64,000 nt of DNA from Glandiceps talaboti (lineage: Eukaryota; Hemichordata; Enteropneusta; Spengelidae): NCBI RefSeq assembly GCF_964340395.1, contig NC_135552.1, positions 9,122,994-9,186,993 on the forward strand, in the 5' to 3' direction. The notes beneath the pieces are model-generated. The model saw nothing but the letters and a program-made list of their open reading frames with translations. It was not told the DNA's origin and did not search any database. The position numbers and the translations under genes are program-made. Shown in pieces: positions 1-24,900 of the stretch; the first letter of the stretch is position 1, and each line of letters begins with the position of its first letter.

Positions 1-1023
1 GATATTAAAGGTGAGCTTTTCATAACCTATGCCTTTTAATGTATATATTATGATTTCATTTTTGCTGCATCATAAGTTAACATGTCGTGTATGGATTGGC
101 ATTGTTAGAGTATTATTGAATTATTATAATTTATTAATATTTTTTAATGAAAAAGTCGAATACTATTACTTTTTTGAATCCCCTTTAGTATTAAAGACAT
201 GAACATAAGGTAAAATCAGTGGAAGTACTTTCAAAATATATATTACATAAAATGTTTTTATCGTATACTATACTGTTGTAAACATTCTGGTACACTTCTG
301 CAAATTCTGGTTGGAGAAATGATAGATGACTAGTGTCAATATCGATTTTATAACAGCCAACTCATTGGATATCAAAATAGTTTGTGTTCGAGTTGTGTTT
401 TCTTCAATCTTGGCTTTGCAAGTGGTGACGAACATTCACGAAAAACCGAACTGCGGTCAGCGAGTGCGCAAAGGGGGGTACGGAATGCAAAGAAATGAAA
501 TAGTTGCAGTGTGTTTACTGATGCATAACACACATATCTAAAGGAAGTGTTGAAAAGAAAGGTCATGCAAGATAAAACATATTTCCGTTGTAAAATGAAT
601 AAGTATTCTACGAAAGGAAAGTAGTGCATGTTGTAAACACTTTCACAGTTAGAGTGGAATCTTCGGGCATACTGAGCCTCTTGTTGTGTGCAGAGATATG
701 ACAATAATAGCCTAGATGGAATTGTACATAAACCAAATCGATTTCAACTAGAACATTTCACCCGAAAGTTCCTCTTGGCAAAACGACTGATATAGTTCTT
801 TAGTGGCTGTAAGGGTATTACCACATGTGATAAAAAAAGATTACAAACCGCTTCACAGCTTAACATTGTCAGAGACGTTTTCAAGCACTCCACTCATTAA
901 ACACATATTTCCTATTCATGTGAATTAACATTATTAGGTCCTAGTCCTGGTTTTGGTAGCGAGTTGATTGGTGTTTGGCGTAGTGCGTAGGGGAAGGCAA
1001 CCATTTCCATAGAGTATATTCAA
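1..1023. other. No supported gene; AT-rich flank
   Basis: AT-rich sequence with no splice-flanked coding blocks, RNA gene or strong repeat. The open frames here (for example around 326-541 + and 372-704 -) are short, have no recognisable domain and look like chance frames. Confidence 0.6.
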
Positions 1024-2360
1024 AATACAACGGATTTCGATTTAGTAACACAAGCACCCAAGATAGTAACAACGTGTTTTGTCGTTGTTTGAACCGCGTT
1101 AACGTAAACGTTGGATCAGCGGTAAAAATCAAACTGTACAACTTCAATGATTATGATCAATAAAACCAATGTATACAAGTTGTCTATTACATTGCACACG
1201 GTTTATTACACGTCGATCATTCTAGAAATCAAATCAAACTCATGTAATTCTATACTTGAATTTTTATTAACACGAAATACGTTTGAACAGTGAAACCTGA
1301 AAACTCAAATTTTGTCAACATACAGAGAATAGCGACTACTAGTGTATTCATGGTTGTAATGGTGTAAATTGAATTAAGTATAAAATGAGTTCACTTCCCG
1401 TTGTGTTCAGTCTGGGCGGGGGGGGGGGGGTCACGACATTAATATCTAATATCATATATGTACAAACACTAAAATACATATAAAAAAACTGGTAAGGCGT
1501 ATCTAATTCGATCCAACCCAGATAAATATTTATTGGATTCTTTAGGACGACATAGAAAGTCTTCAGTGGTCCATGCTGATTTACCGGTTTTGGAAAAGCA
1601 TTATCGTAATAAAGTACCGCCCAAGCTTGATATCGCATTTAAAACTTTTCAATCGATCATCAATATAGAAACTAGTAACTTAACTGCAGCATCTGTTGTA
1701 GGCAAGCATCCTGGTCGAAAACAACCCTACACGTTATCAAATAAAAAAGCCAAGTACTACCGACAAACAATGTGTTACCTCACAACAAGCAAACGACGGT
1801 GACGCTACTGCAGTGAACACCATGGCCACAACTCTACCGTTGGAAAAAAACTCGGCAACACCAAATTATACCAGTAGCCCGGGTTTTTTTCAGCCGGTTA
1901 TGTATCCGTACTATCCATACCAGTACCCCTGGTATACATCGCCAAATATTGTCCTGTGGTACCAGACACCTGCTACTCGTTCACAACCCCAGGCTATCAG
2001 TGACAATAGACCGTCCCCCTTACCTGCAAGTCCACCCCAAAAAACAACCTCCACCACAACCCTTACCTGCTTCTCCAGAACGGTACAATGAAGGACACAA
2101 ACATTGATTGCTAATCAGACAATAAACACTTTCAATTTCCGGTGTTAGCATCTTCCGCTCAATGCCTCATTTGTCAATACTCGAAGAGACTGTGCTGAGG
2201 TTCAGGCGCCATTTCTTTAGTGTTAACTGTGTGTTGCAAACATATTTGACGTTCGACTACCATGTCTCAAGTTGTTAGGTGTTGTTGTTAATATTATTGT
2301 AACAAATCTGAGTGTGTGATTCCTATAATAAGCAGAGTCTAAATTATGCTTGGGCTAACA
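1024..2360 (-). repeat. Left arm of a large inverted repeat (copy A)
   Basis: The reverse complement of this block matches 2990-4082 and continues, after the LINE insertion, in 5854-6053. Landmarks in both arms include the poly-G/poly-C run (about 1420-1430 versus 3822-3830), the Y/P-rich reading frame, and the outer segment ending at an ACAACGGATTTCG-type sequence. The arms differ by scattered substitutions and small indels, so the duplication is not very recent. This is probably a mobile element inserted twice in opposite orientations, or a foldback element. No family was recognised. Confidence 0.8.
1533..2091 (+). pseudogene. Unrecognised element-encoded protein, frame-broken copy in arm A
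   Basis: Two overlapping frames (1533-1802 and 1813-2091) correspond to the two frames at 3239-3673 on the opposite strand. The first part has a basic stretch with HYRNKVPPKL, then IAFKTFQSIINIET and KHPGRKQPYTLSNKKAKYYR. The second is rich in proline, tyrosine and threonine, with a YPYYPYQYPWYTSPNI stretch. The frame change suggests a frameshift in an older longer ORF. I do not recognise the family. Because the protein text is more alike between arms than chance frames would be, it probably belongs to the mobile element that forms the inverted repeat. No catalytic motif was seen. Confidence 0.4.
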
Positions 2361-2404
2361 AATTTTATTCGCAGCCATGTCCACCCAACAATCAACCACA
2401 TTGA

Positions 2405-2640
2405 AAATTGTTTAATAAAATTCAAGTCTAGTCTAATTGATAGAATGACACGAAAGTTCTGATTTCTAAAAGCTGAATTCAATGTTTAAGTTGAAACCAT
2501 GTACAGTTGTAGATAAGCTGTATACATTGTGTTTATTTATCATCATCAAATTCTAGTTGTGCACTTTATTTTTTACCACTGATCCAATGTTTGCGTTCTT
2601 GGGTGATTGTGTTACTAAATCAAAATCCGTTGTATTACAT
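2405..2640 (+). repeat. Partial third copy of the inverted-repeat unit (copy A')
   Basis: This block lies between the two large arms. It matches 3970-4082 joined to 5854-6050, in the same orientation as the right arm, including the AAACCATGT-CAGT segment, the TTTATTTATCATCA segment and the TAAATCAAAATCCGTTGTATT end. It lacks the coding portion. Because it runs across the LINE integration point without interruption, it shows what the empty site looked like. Confidence 0.65.
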
Positions 2641-2989
2641 TCTTTATTGCTATCATGTCTGTTGTAAGTTTATTTATCATTATGTTATAATACCATTGTA
2701 CATTTCATAATAGCCGTATTTCATCCAGTTTGTAATTGTTTTTTTAATAAAATGCTAGGTTCGTAATTATGTTTGTGCTCCCTTTATAGTAGGCATAATC
2801 AATTTAATCAATCATATACTTGTGGGCACGGAGTATGCTATTGTAGTATTGATTAAAAACAGTCAATTTACCACAAATTAAACCATAGCACAATTCCTTC
2901 ATTACATACTGATGGGAAGAAACATATCCGCACCATTTTCAATCACGAAAGAGAGTTTATTATATGGATCTACCTGATCTTCATTGGTG
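2641..2989. other. Spacer between inverted-repeat arms; nothing recognised
   Basis: AT-rich sequence with no coding frame of note, no RNA gene and no clear match to the neighbouring repeat copies. Confidence 0.5.
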
Positions 2990-4082
2990 GCAGAAAAATA
3001 TTATCAACACAAGCATAATTTAGACTCTGCTTATTATAGGAATCACACACTCAGATTTGTTATAATAATATTAACAACAACACCTAAAACTTGTCGAACG
3101 TCAAATATGTTTGCGACACACAGTAAACACGAAAGAAATGGCGCCTGAACCTCTTTGTACCGTTCTGGAGAAGCGGGTAAGGGCGGTGGTGGAGGTTGTT
3201 TCTGGGGTGGATTTGCAGGTAACGTGGACGGTCCATTGTCACTTACAGCCTGGGTTTGTCAATGAGTAGCAGGTGTCTGGTACCACTGGGCAATATTTGG
3301 CGATGTATACCACGGGTACTTGTATGGATAGTACGGATACATATCCGGCTGAAAAACACCAGGCTGCTGGTATATTGGTGTTGCCGAGTTCTTTTCCAAT
3401 GGTAGAGTTGTGGCCGCGGTGTTTACTGCAGTAGCGTCGCCGTCGTTTGCTTGTTGTGAAGTAACACATGGTTCGTCGGTAGTACTTGGCTTTTTTATTT
3501 GATAACGTGTAGGGTTGTTTTCGATCAGGATGTTTGCCCACAACAGATGCTGCAGTTAAGATACTCGTTTCTATATTGATGATCGATTGAAAAGTTTTAA
3601 ATGCGATTTCAAGCTTGGGCGGTACTTTATTACGATAATGCTTTTTCAAAACCGCTAAATCAGCATGGACCACTAAAGTCTTTGTATGTCGTCCTCAAGA
3701 ATCCAATAAATATTTATCTGGGTTTGATCGAATTAAATATGAATCAATCTTCCTTACCAAAATTCATTATATGTATTTTAATGTTTGTACATATATGATA
3801 TTAGATATTAATGTCGTGACCCCCCCCCGCCCAGACTGAACACAATGGGAAGTGAACTCATTTTGTACTTAATTCAATTTACACCAGTACAGCCATGAAT
3901 GCACTAGTAGTCGCCATTCCCTGTATGCTGACAACAATTGAGTTTTCAGATTTCACTGTTCAAAAGTATTTCATGTTAATAAAATTCAAGCGTAGAATTA
4001 CATGAGTGTGATTTGATTTCTAGAAGCTATAGAATGATCAATGTGTATGAAACCATGTGCAATGCAGTAGACAAGTTATATA
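2990..4082 (+). repeat. Right arm of the large inverted repeat (copy B, proximal part)
   Basis: Reverse complement of about 1172-2360. The arm stops at an AAGTTATATA sequence (4073-4082) where a LINE has inserted. The remainder of the arm resumes at 5854 with AAGTTGTATA. Confidence 0.8.
3239..3673 (-). pseudogene. Unrecognised element-encoded protein, copy in arm B
   Basis: Opposite-strand counterpart of the frames at 1533-2091. It begins VHADLAVLKKHYRNKVPPKL and runs on as a basic lysine/arginine-rich frame of 144 codons. A second frame at 3259-3543 carries the proline/tyrosine-rich YPYYPYKYPWYTSPNI segment. No catalytic motif, signal peptide or membrane segment is visible. It may be an ORF of the repeat element or a captured host fragment; I do not recognise it. 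Confidence 0.4.
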
Positions 4083-4328
4083 TATATATTATTTATTTGC
4101 CAGAGGTCGAACAATTTTTACATATCAAGTGAGGAAAATGGAATAATCAAGTAATCACATCGCCAATGAGAAAAAAGTATATATAACAGAATAACTTGAA
4201 CTTCTGGCTGGACCACAAAAATAGTTTGTTCAAACTAGTCGAGTTCGAGGCCCAAGGAAAACATATACAGTAATATGATATAAAAAATAACCAAAAAAAA
4301 CCTTGAAATAACAGACCAAAACGAAAGC

Positions 4329-4329
<1 letters not shown>

Positions 4330-4371
<42 letters not shown>

Positions 4372-4415
4372 AGTCACACACACAAGCAAGCAGACAAACA
4401 AACAAACAAGCAGGG

Positions 4416-4448
<33 letters not shown>
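4330..4448. repeat. (CA)n microsatellite
   Basis: Two CA runs separated by a short AAAC/AAGC-rich segment, inside the LINE 3' UTR. Confidence 0.9.
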
Positions 4449-4452
<4 letters not shown>

Positions 4453-4559
4453 ACATATACATGAAGAGCAATGTCTTAATACCAAAATGAAATACACATG
4501 TCGAAAATATATACAAGGGGCAAACGAGGGTTATAACGATGTTTTCAGAGTAAATTGAC

Positions 4560-5819
4560 TTAGACTAGTAAATACTGTTTTAATTCGGATTTAAAGGTAG
4601 ATCTTGTTCCTATCTTTTTCAGTTGGTCAGGTAACGAATTCCAGTGTTTTGTGGCTGTGTACTTAAAACTGTGTTGGCTCAAAGTGAGATTAACTTTTGG
4701 AATGTAGAATTTGTCTCCTGTTGAGAGTCGTGTCACATAATTATGTGGTATTGGGTCGAGGTAGTCGTGCACTGTCTGTGAGAAATTGTTGTTTTTCAAA
4801 TCAAAGATAAATAAACAAGTATTAAATATACATAACTGGTGAACGTTTAAGATGCTAAGTTGGCGAAACAGAGGGGCAGAGGGAGCACAAAAATCAGAAG
4901 ATGTGATGAGTCGGAGTACTTTCTTCTGAAGATTTAAGTTAGGTTGAAGAAATGACTTATAGGTAGTTCCCCATATCTCTATACAATAAGACAAATGGGG
5001 TAATATCATGGAATTATATATCAGAAGGAGAATTGATTTTGGCATATAGTGTCGAATTTTTGAGATAATTCCTATGATGGGGGAAATTGAATTGATAACT
5101 TTTGCGATGTGTGAATTCCAAAGCATGTGTTGATCTAAAGATACTCCTAGGTAATTAATTGAAGCAACTCGACGCATCTGAGAATGATTTATGCTCAGGC
5201 TCCCCTCTGTTGTCACTGATCGTTGAGAAGTCTTGATTATCATAAAATTCGTCTTATCCGCGTTGAGCATATTTGCATCACACCAATCGCAGACTTTCCT
5301 AAAATCAAAATTGAACAGGTCAAGCTGAATGGTATCAGATTTGTCGTTAATAAATTGAAACAGATTTGTGTCGTCAGCAAACAGACGAAAATCAAATGCA
5401 TTTGTGGAGTGTATAATATCATTGATGTAGATCAAAAAAAGTATTGGGCCTAAAATAGAACCCTGTGGAACACCACATGTGATATCTCTATAAGATGACA
5501 AGTTATTGTTGACATTTACACACTGTTTACGCTCAGAGAGATAATTTTTGAACCAGAGTAACGGCAAACCTCTGATACCATAATGATTTAATTTCTCTAT
5601 AAGAATGTTATGGTTGATTGTACAATCAAAAGCCTTCCTTAGATCAATGAAAATACCAAAAGTTAAATAACCCTTGTCCAGTTTATCGGCAATACCAGTG
5701 ACCAAGTCAGTTAGGGCAACTTCCGTGCTGTGCTTTTTCCGAAAACCAAATTGAGTCCTTATAAGGATGTCATATTTGTCGAGATAGTTGATGAGTTGAT
5801 TATTGACAATAGATTCCAT
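4560..5819 (-). CDS. LINE reverse transcriptase fragment, 419 codons, uninterrupted
   Basis: RNA-directed DNA polymerase of a non-LTR retrotransposon, which would copy element RNA at a nicked target. In order I see FGFRKKHSTE (about residue 25), the first catalytic aspartate in IFIDLRKAFD, GVPQGSILGPILFLIYINDI (about 115-135), the catalytic FADD box in LFADDTNLF, and the C-terminal KHWNSLPDQLK tail found in CR1/Jockey-like elements. The frame is open to a stop at 4560, but the protein lacks the upstream endonuclease and the start of RT; the initial ATG is internal to the domain. Although the catalytic motifs are intact, the copy is unlikely to be autonomous. It has no relation to the receptor genes. 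Confidence 0.88.
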   Translation of the reverse strand: MESIVNNQLINYLDKYDILIRTQFGFRKKHSTEVALTDLVTGIADKLDKGYLTFGIFIDLRKAFDCTINHNILIEKLNHYGIRGLPLLWFKNYLSERKQCVNVNNNLSSYRDITCGVPQGSILGPILFLIYINDIIHSTNAFDFRLFADDTNLFQFINDKSDTIQLDLFNFDFRKVCDWCDANMLNADKTNFMIIKTSQRSVTTEGSLSINHSQMRRVASINYLGVSLDQHMLWNSHIAKVINSISPIIGIISKIRHYMPKSILLLIYNSMILPHLSYCIEIWGTTYKSFLQPNLNLQKKVLRLITSSDFCAPSAPLFRQLSILNVHQLCIFNTCLFIFDLKNNNFSQTVHDYLDPIPHNYVTRLSTGDKFYIPKVNLTLSQHSFKYTATKHWNSLPDQLKKIGTRSTFKSELKQYLLV

Positions 5820-5853
5820 TACTTTGCTAAGTATGGGTAAAACTGAGATAGTA

Positions 5854-5871
5854 AAGTTGTATACAGTGTAT

Positions 5872-5910
<39 letters not shown>

Positions 5911-6053
5911 TTCATCATTAAATTCTAGTTGTACACTTTGATTTTTACCACCGATCCAATGTTTACGTTAATGCGGTTCAAACGACAAGAAAAGAAAAGA
6001 AGTTGTTGCTATCTTGGGTGGTTGTGTTACTAAATCGAAATCCGTTGTAAAAC
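5854..6053 (+). repeat. Right arm of the inverted repeat (copy B, distal part)
   Basis: Continuation of arm B after the LINE. It matches the reverse complement of 1024-1180 and the end of copy A'. It has gained a (TTTA)n expansion at about 5870-5912 where the other copies have only one or two TTTA units. Homology ends near CGAAATCCGTTGTA. Confidence 0.75.
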
Positions 6054-7224
6054 GTTAAGTTTGATAAAAACATCGGTCATGAAAATTTCAAACCTAAGTG
6101 CACTTTTGCCAAAGCTTTTCTTAAACATTTTTTCCAGATGGATCTCAAATTCTGTTTGCTTAACTTTGAAACCACTTAGTGAGCTTAGTGGTGGAATGAA
6201 TTGAGTGTTGTTGCATGAGCTTTGTGTAAAGCAACTTTCATATCAATTCACATAACAGAGTCTCGCACGTGTTAATAAGTACGTCAGTGCCAGTATCGGC
6301 ATTCGAAATAGTGTAAAAATAGCTTACCTTTTTGAGCACCTGAGAGATTAATTTGCCAGATTGGGCACCGGAGATTTCGGAATAACACGTATTCACTTTA
6401 TTGACATATGAAATTCTGGTAGTACAGGACAGTATGCTATCTTTCCATACACTTCATATGCCAAGCTGTTGTAAAATGCTTACTGTATCGTCTAACTGGA
6501 GATATCGCCATAGCAACATACACAACGTAGCAGTAATTTCAAATAGTCATTTTCCTCCGCATCGCATGTTGAGCTTGAACCTGACGTAATATTAGCATGA
6601 TTTACCCAATTGTAATGAAAACTCTTAACAAAGCTTTCACATGTCTGGTAACAGTGTATTTATACAAGGATATAACGTTAATTTGAAAACATTACCTGGA
6701 TATAGAAGCCAGTATTTATACAAAACTGTAAATCTTTGATAGCCTAAAGAGTTATCACTCATTATCTTTCCTACATAGCTTGTGATATTCAATAACGTTT
6801 GATTGTACATTATAATGAGAGATTTGGTACTCTAGGCATTGGCATTATATGTAGGAAAAGTATACACCGCTAGCCAAATTGACACCCCAGTATCATTATC
6901 ACCTTCGATATTTTAAGTTTGCTATCTTATTCATTATTAAAATTTAGGAAGTAAGAACTAAAGGCGGACAGTGTTTTTCCCATTTGTAATCAACACGACC
7001 TATCTTGGAATGTAACGCAAAGTTGAAGCAAACGTATATAAATGTTTTTCATCTGAATATAAACTAAATGCTTATGAGATTAGGGTTTCATTTTAAGTTC
7101 TACATAACACATTTACACGCATTCTTTGAAAATAAATGGATAAAACTTGTAAACCACACTTGCTACATCGAAAATATTACTTTTTGAACTAATCAGACAC
7201 GTTCAATTAGAAGAACATTAACGA
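6054..7224. other. Intergenic; no gene seen
   Basis: AT-rich sequence without convincing exons or recognisable repeats. The short ORF near 6401-6589 has no domain and no splice context. Confidence 0.5.
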
Positions 7225-7785
7225 TAATAATGAATATCAACTGCGTCGTTTATTTTAAATAGTGCATAGGTATTCTAATAATGAATATCAATTGTGTCGT
7301 TTATTTTAAATAGTGCATAGGTATTCTAATAATGAATATCAATTGTGTCGTTTATTTTAAATAGTGCATAGGTATTCTAATAATGAATATCAATTGTGTC
7401 GTTTATTTTAAATAGTGCATAGGTATTCTAATAATGAATATCAATTGTGTCGTTTATTTTAAATAGTGCATAGGTATTCTAATAATGAATATCAATTGCG
7501 TCATTTATTTTAAATAGTGCATAGGTATTCTAATAATGAATATCAATTGCGTCATTTATTTTAAATAGTGCATAGGTATTCTAATAATGAATATCAATTG
7601 CGTCATTTATTTTAAATAGTGCATAGGTATTCTAATAATGAATATCAATTGCGTCATTTATTTTAAATAGTGCATAGGTATTCTAATAATGAATATCAAT
7701 TGCGTCATTTATTTTAAATAGTGCATAGGTATTCTAATAATGAATATCAATTGCGTCGTTTATTTTAAATAGTGCATAGGTATTC
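7225..7785. repeat. Minisatellite, 11 copies of a 51-bp unit
   Basis: Eleven head-to-tail copies of a 51-bp unit beginning TAATAATGAATATCAA and ending GTGCATAGGTATTC; 561 bp = 11 x 51 exactly. Variants fall in blocks: copy 1 (CTGCGTCG), four copies with TTGTGTCG, five with TTGCGTCA, and the last with TTGCGTCG. The unit contains stops and no lasting ORF. Copies are adjacent with no spacers. Confidence 0.97.
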
Positions 7786-8724
7786 TAAAAGTAGATACAA
7801 TACGCAATGTTGAAGTGATTAACTCACGACAGAAGAAGACATAACGTTACCTCCTCATCGATAACGAACGTGTCTTTCGAAAAAAAATTTGCAGTGACCG
7901 CCCGTTGTGCAATTCTAGATGGGCGTTAGCCTTTTGATGTTTGTTAGGTCACCGACTGCGATATGTACAGCATTTTTGTCAGCAATTAATCCTGTCAAGC
8001 TCAGGTAGTTTAAAGACTCCGGCATATTCGCACCAGGTGCAGCTGGTCTGTAGACTCTCGAGTGTTCGAACCAGGCTGCTTATCATAAGAGACTCCACCA
8101 CAATTTACTTGTCTATAGATTTCGAAGTATTCGCAGTAGGATGCTAGACTACATGCGTTGTAATGAGACAAAGCCTCCCCATAGAATACACTGTGGGTAT
8201 ACGTAAACATTTTAAAGTTGAACATTCTAAAAAATAAACACAGACAGTTCACACATTGAATTAAACTTGCTATAAAGGTGTAAGTGATTAATCTCCAACC
8301 TTTAGGCGGTATTAACAAACACGGCTGAATTTAACTTAAGTGCCGTCGATACCAGTATCTATACTTTATAGATCATTATCTGTGGTGATGACATCATTTT
8401 AGTTGAAAGTTCAAACACCAAAGCTATATCAGCTCATGTTACTTAGACTGAAACATTTAATTATATGAGATTTGAAGTGTTTTAATTAGGCAAACTAAAC
8501 AATTCAATGGCATGGTGTTGGGATGTATAGTCAATTACGTTTAAACGTTAAAAAACACGTTATAGAATGATTCAAGGTACAAATCACAATACGTTTGATA
8601 CTAAGTAAGGTTTATGTGTAAGTATCTATTTAGGTAAAAGATGGGACCTCAAGTTGGAATATGTGCGTTTGAAAGAAAAATATTAATAACTAAGTTGAAG
8701 GATGGATGGATGGAGGGATAGATG

Positions 8725-8752
8725 AATGAATGAATGAATGAATGAATGAATG
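8725..8752. repeat. (GAAT)n microsatellite
   Basis: About seven GAAT units grading into GAAAGAAA-type sequence. Confidence 0.85.
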
Positions 8753-8942
8753 AAGGAAAGAAAGAATGAAAGCAAGAAAGAATGACAAATTAAAGGATCG
8801 GTTCATGTTAAATATAAATGTAAAGTCTACCTAACACCTTATACATGAATTATTCATTACGAATCCAAACCCAATTAAGTACCCTTTGTCACATATACCT
8901 GAGAGCATAAATTGTTATTTATCCGTACCCATGTAACTAAAC

Positions 8943-9069
<127 letters not shown>

Positions 9070-9893
9070 TGGTGAATTCATTGAAAATACAGTGAATGTG
9101 TGTTATAGTACTAGTACTACATGACAAAATGTCTTCAAGGAATATTAGATCATGAGTCAAACATGATTACATTACTACTTAAAATAATTAATGAGTACCC
9201 AATTTTTATAGATATGTCAATTTATCAGGCTGAACCAGTCTATAAATGCAAATAGAAATGTTATTACTAAGACTTCAACAATTGAATTTATCTTTGAAAG
9301 GTAATATTTTCATTTTATAGGATAAAGCCTTACGTTATGAGCACATCTCGATCATGCACACAAAGACGTGCGTCTACACAAAGATCACGTTGTGTCTCTC
9401 TTCGTCTACACTTTATTAGTTTTATTTCAGAATCTATGTGTATTCTGACCCGTGGTCATTTTACTAGCTTTAGGGATGGTATGTCAAACTGCCAAAAAAA
9501 TTTCTACTCCAGACACCGACTGTGCATTTGATAAACCTTCGGTAATCACATTCCTTCATATCAAACTCGTTCTAGACGAAGTCTAAAACTAATAACCCTT
9601 TTCAATCATTCTACATCAGAATTGCTCCAGTATGCCCTAAGACATTTTAGAGTTAGATCTCCCAGAGGTGACAATTAGAAGAATGTACAAAAATTATGTA
9701 AAGAAAACCCCGCGATTCCTCCAGATAATGAGCTTTGAATGTGTGGAGTGGTCCTTAGGAAAGGGTATGATAAATTATTAATTACAACGAATCAGAAACA
9801 TGTTTGATAAATTATAAAGGAGTTGAAGACATTTAAAGGAAAACAGAACGTCCAGTTTGCCTCGTCGACAGCAAGTTTGTGTTGCAGCAAGTA

Positions 9894-24239
<14,346 letters not shown>

Positions 24240-24278
24240 AAACACGAAACTTCGACAGTCGTGATGTTGATAGCTTTG

Positions 24279-24284
24279 AATAAA
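24279..24284 (+). terminator. Candidate poly(A) signal of gene 1
   Basis: AATAAA 40 bases after the TGA stop. This is the nearest canonical hexamer and implies a very short 3' UTR; a later signal could also be used. Confidence 0.5.
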
Positions 24285-24826
24285 GAATGTATAATTAAAC
24301 GATCTTGCGTCAGAAAAAGGACGTATGTAGAAAGTATTTCATTGTACTCTTTTCAATTTACAACGAAGTCATCACAAAACGAAACGACAAACTTATTGAA
24401 GTAGTTTATCACGTTTAGTCACAAAGAATTTAACTATTCACTTTTATTCACTTACTGTATCTCATTCCAGTCTCAAACCTTACACAGCATTAACAGTTTT
24501 TCAAAATTATGTATCATCGAAGTAGTCCAAAATTTAAGTTAGAAAAGTAACGCGTTCGCAATATTCATTGATTTATATACAATTACAAGACTTGCATTGT
24601 TTGTTATGCGATGTTTGATGAAAACAATCACCCACTGTATATTGTATTAACTGTTATAATTTCTTTGAATTGTTACTTTATGATATACTTTTAAGAGAGA
24701 ACTTGTAGAAGATTTGCAACAATGACATATTAGCGCTGATTCGCTGACATGGTTGCTATAGACAAAAACGAAAATTATCCACCGCTTACAAATTTACCGT
24801 TTTTACACATTATACAATGTCTTCGA

Positions 24827-24900
<74 letters not shown>

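Larger units (their letters stand above)
4083..5853 (-). mobile_element. 5'-truncated non-LTR retrotransposon (CR1/Jockey-type LINE)
   Basis: The element reads on the minus strand. It is flanked by near-identical 10-base sequences, AAGTTATATA (4073-4082) and AAGTTGTATA (5854-5863), read here as the target-site duplication. It starts inside the reverse transcriptase (just before the ISVLPILSKVMESIV region), so the endonuclease is missing: typical 5' truncation during target-primed integration. The 3' UTR (about 4083-4559) contains long (CA)n tracts. The insertion splits arm B of the inverted repeat and is therefore younger than it. The clade call rests on motif style only. Confidence 0.8.

Noticed and set aside
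372-704. 110-codon minus-strand ORF
   Set aside because: No domain, no splice signals matching a gene model, composition like chance frames in AT-rich DNA.
7225-7785. CRISPR-like regular repeat array
   Set aside because: The 51-bp units are directly adjacent with no spacers and the window is eukaryotic; it is a minisatellite.
9879-9893. Upstream in-frame GTG start for gene 1 (and TTG at 35512 for gene 2)
   Set aside because: Eukaryotic initiation at GTG/TTG is unlikely, and an ATG directly before the signal peptide exists in each gene.
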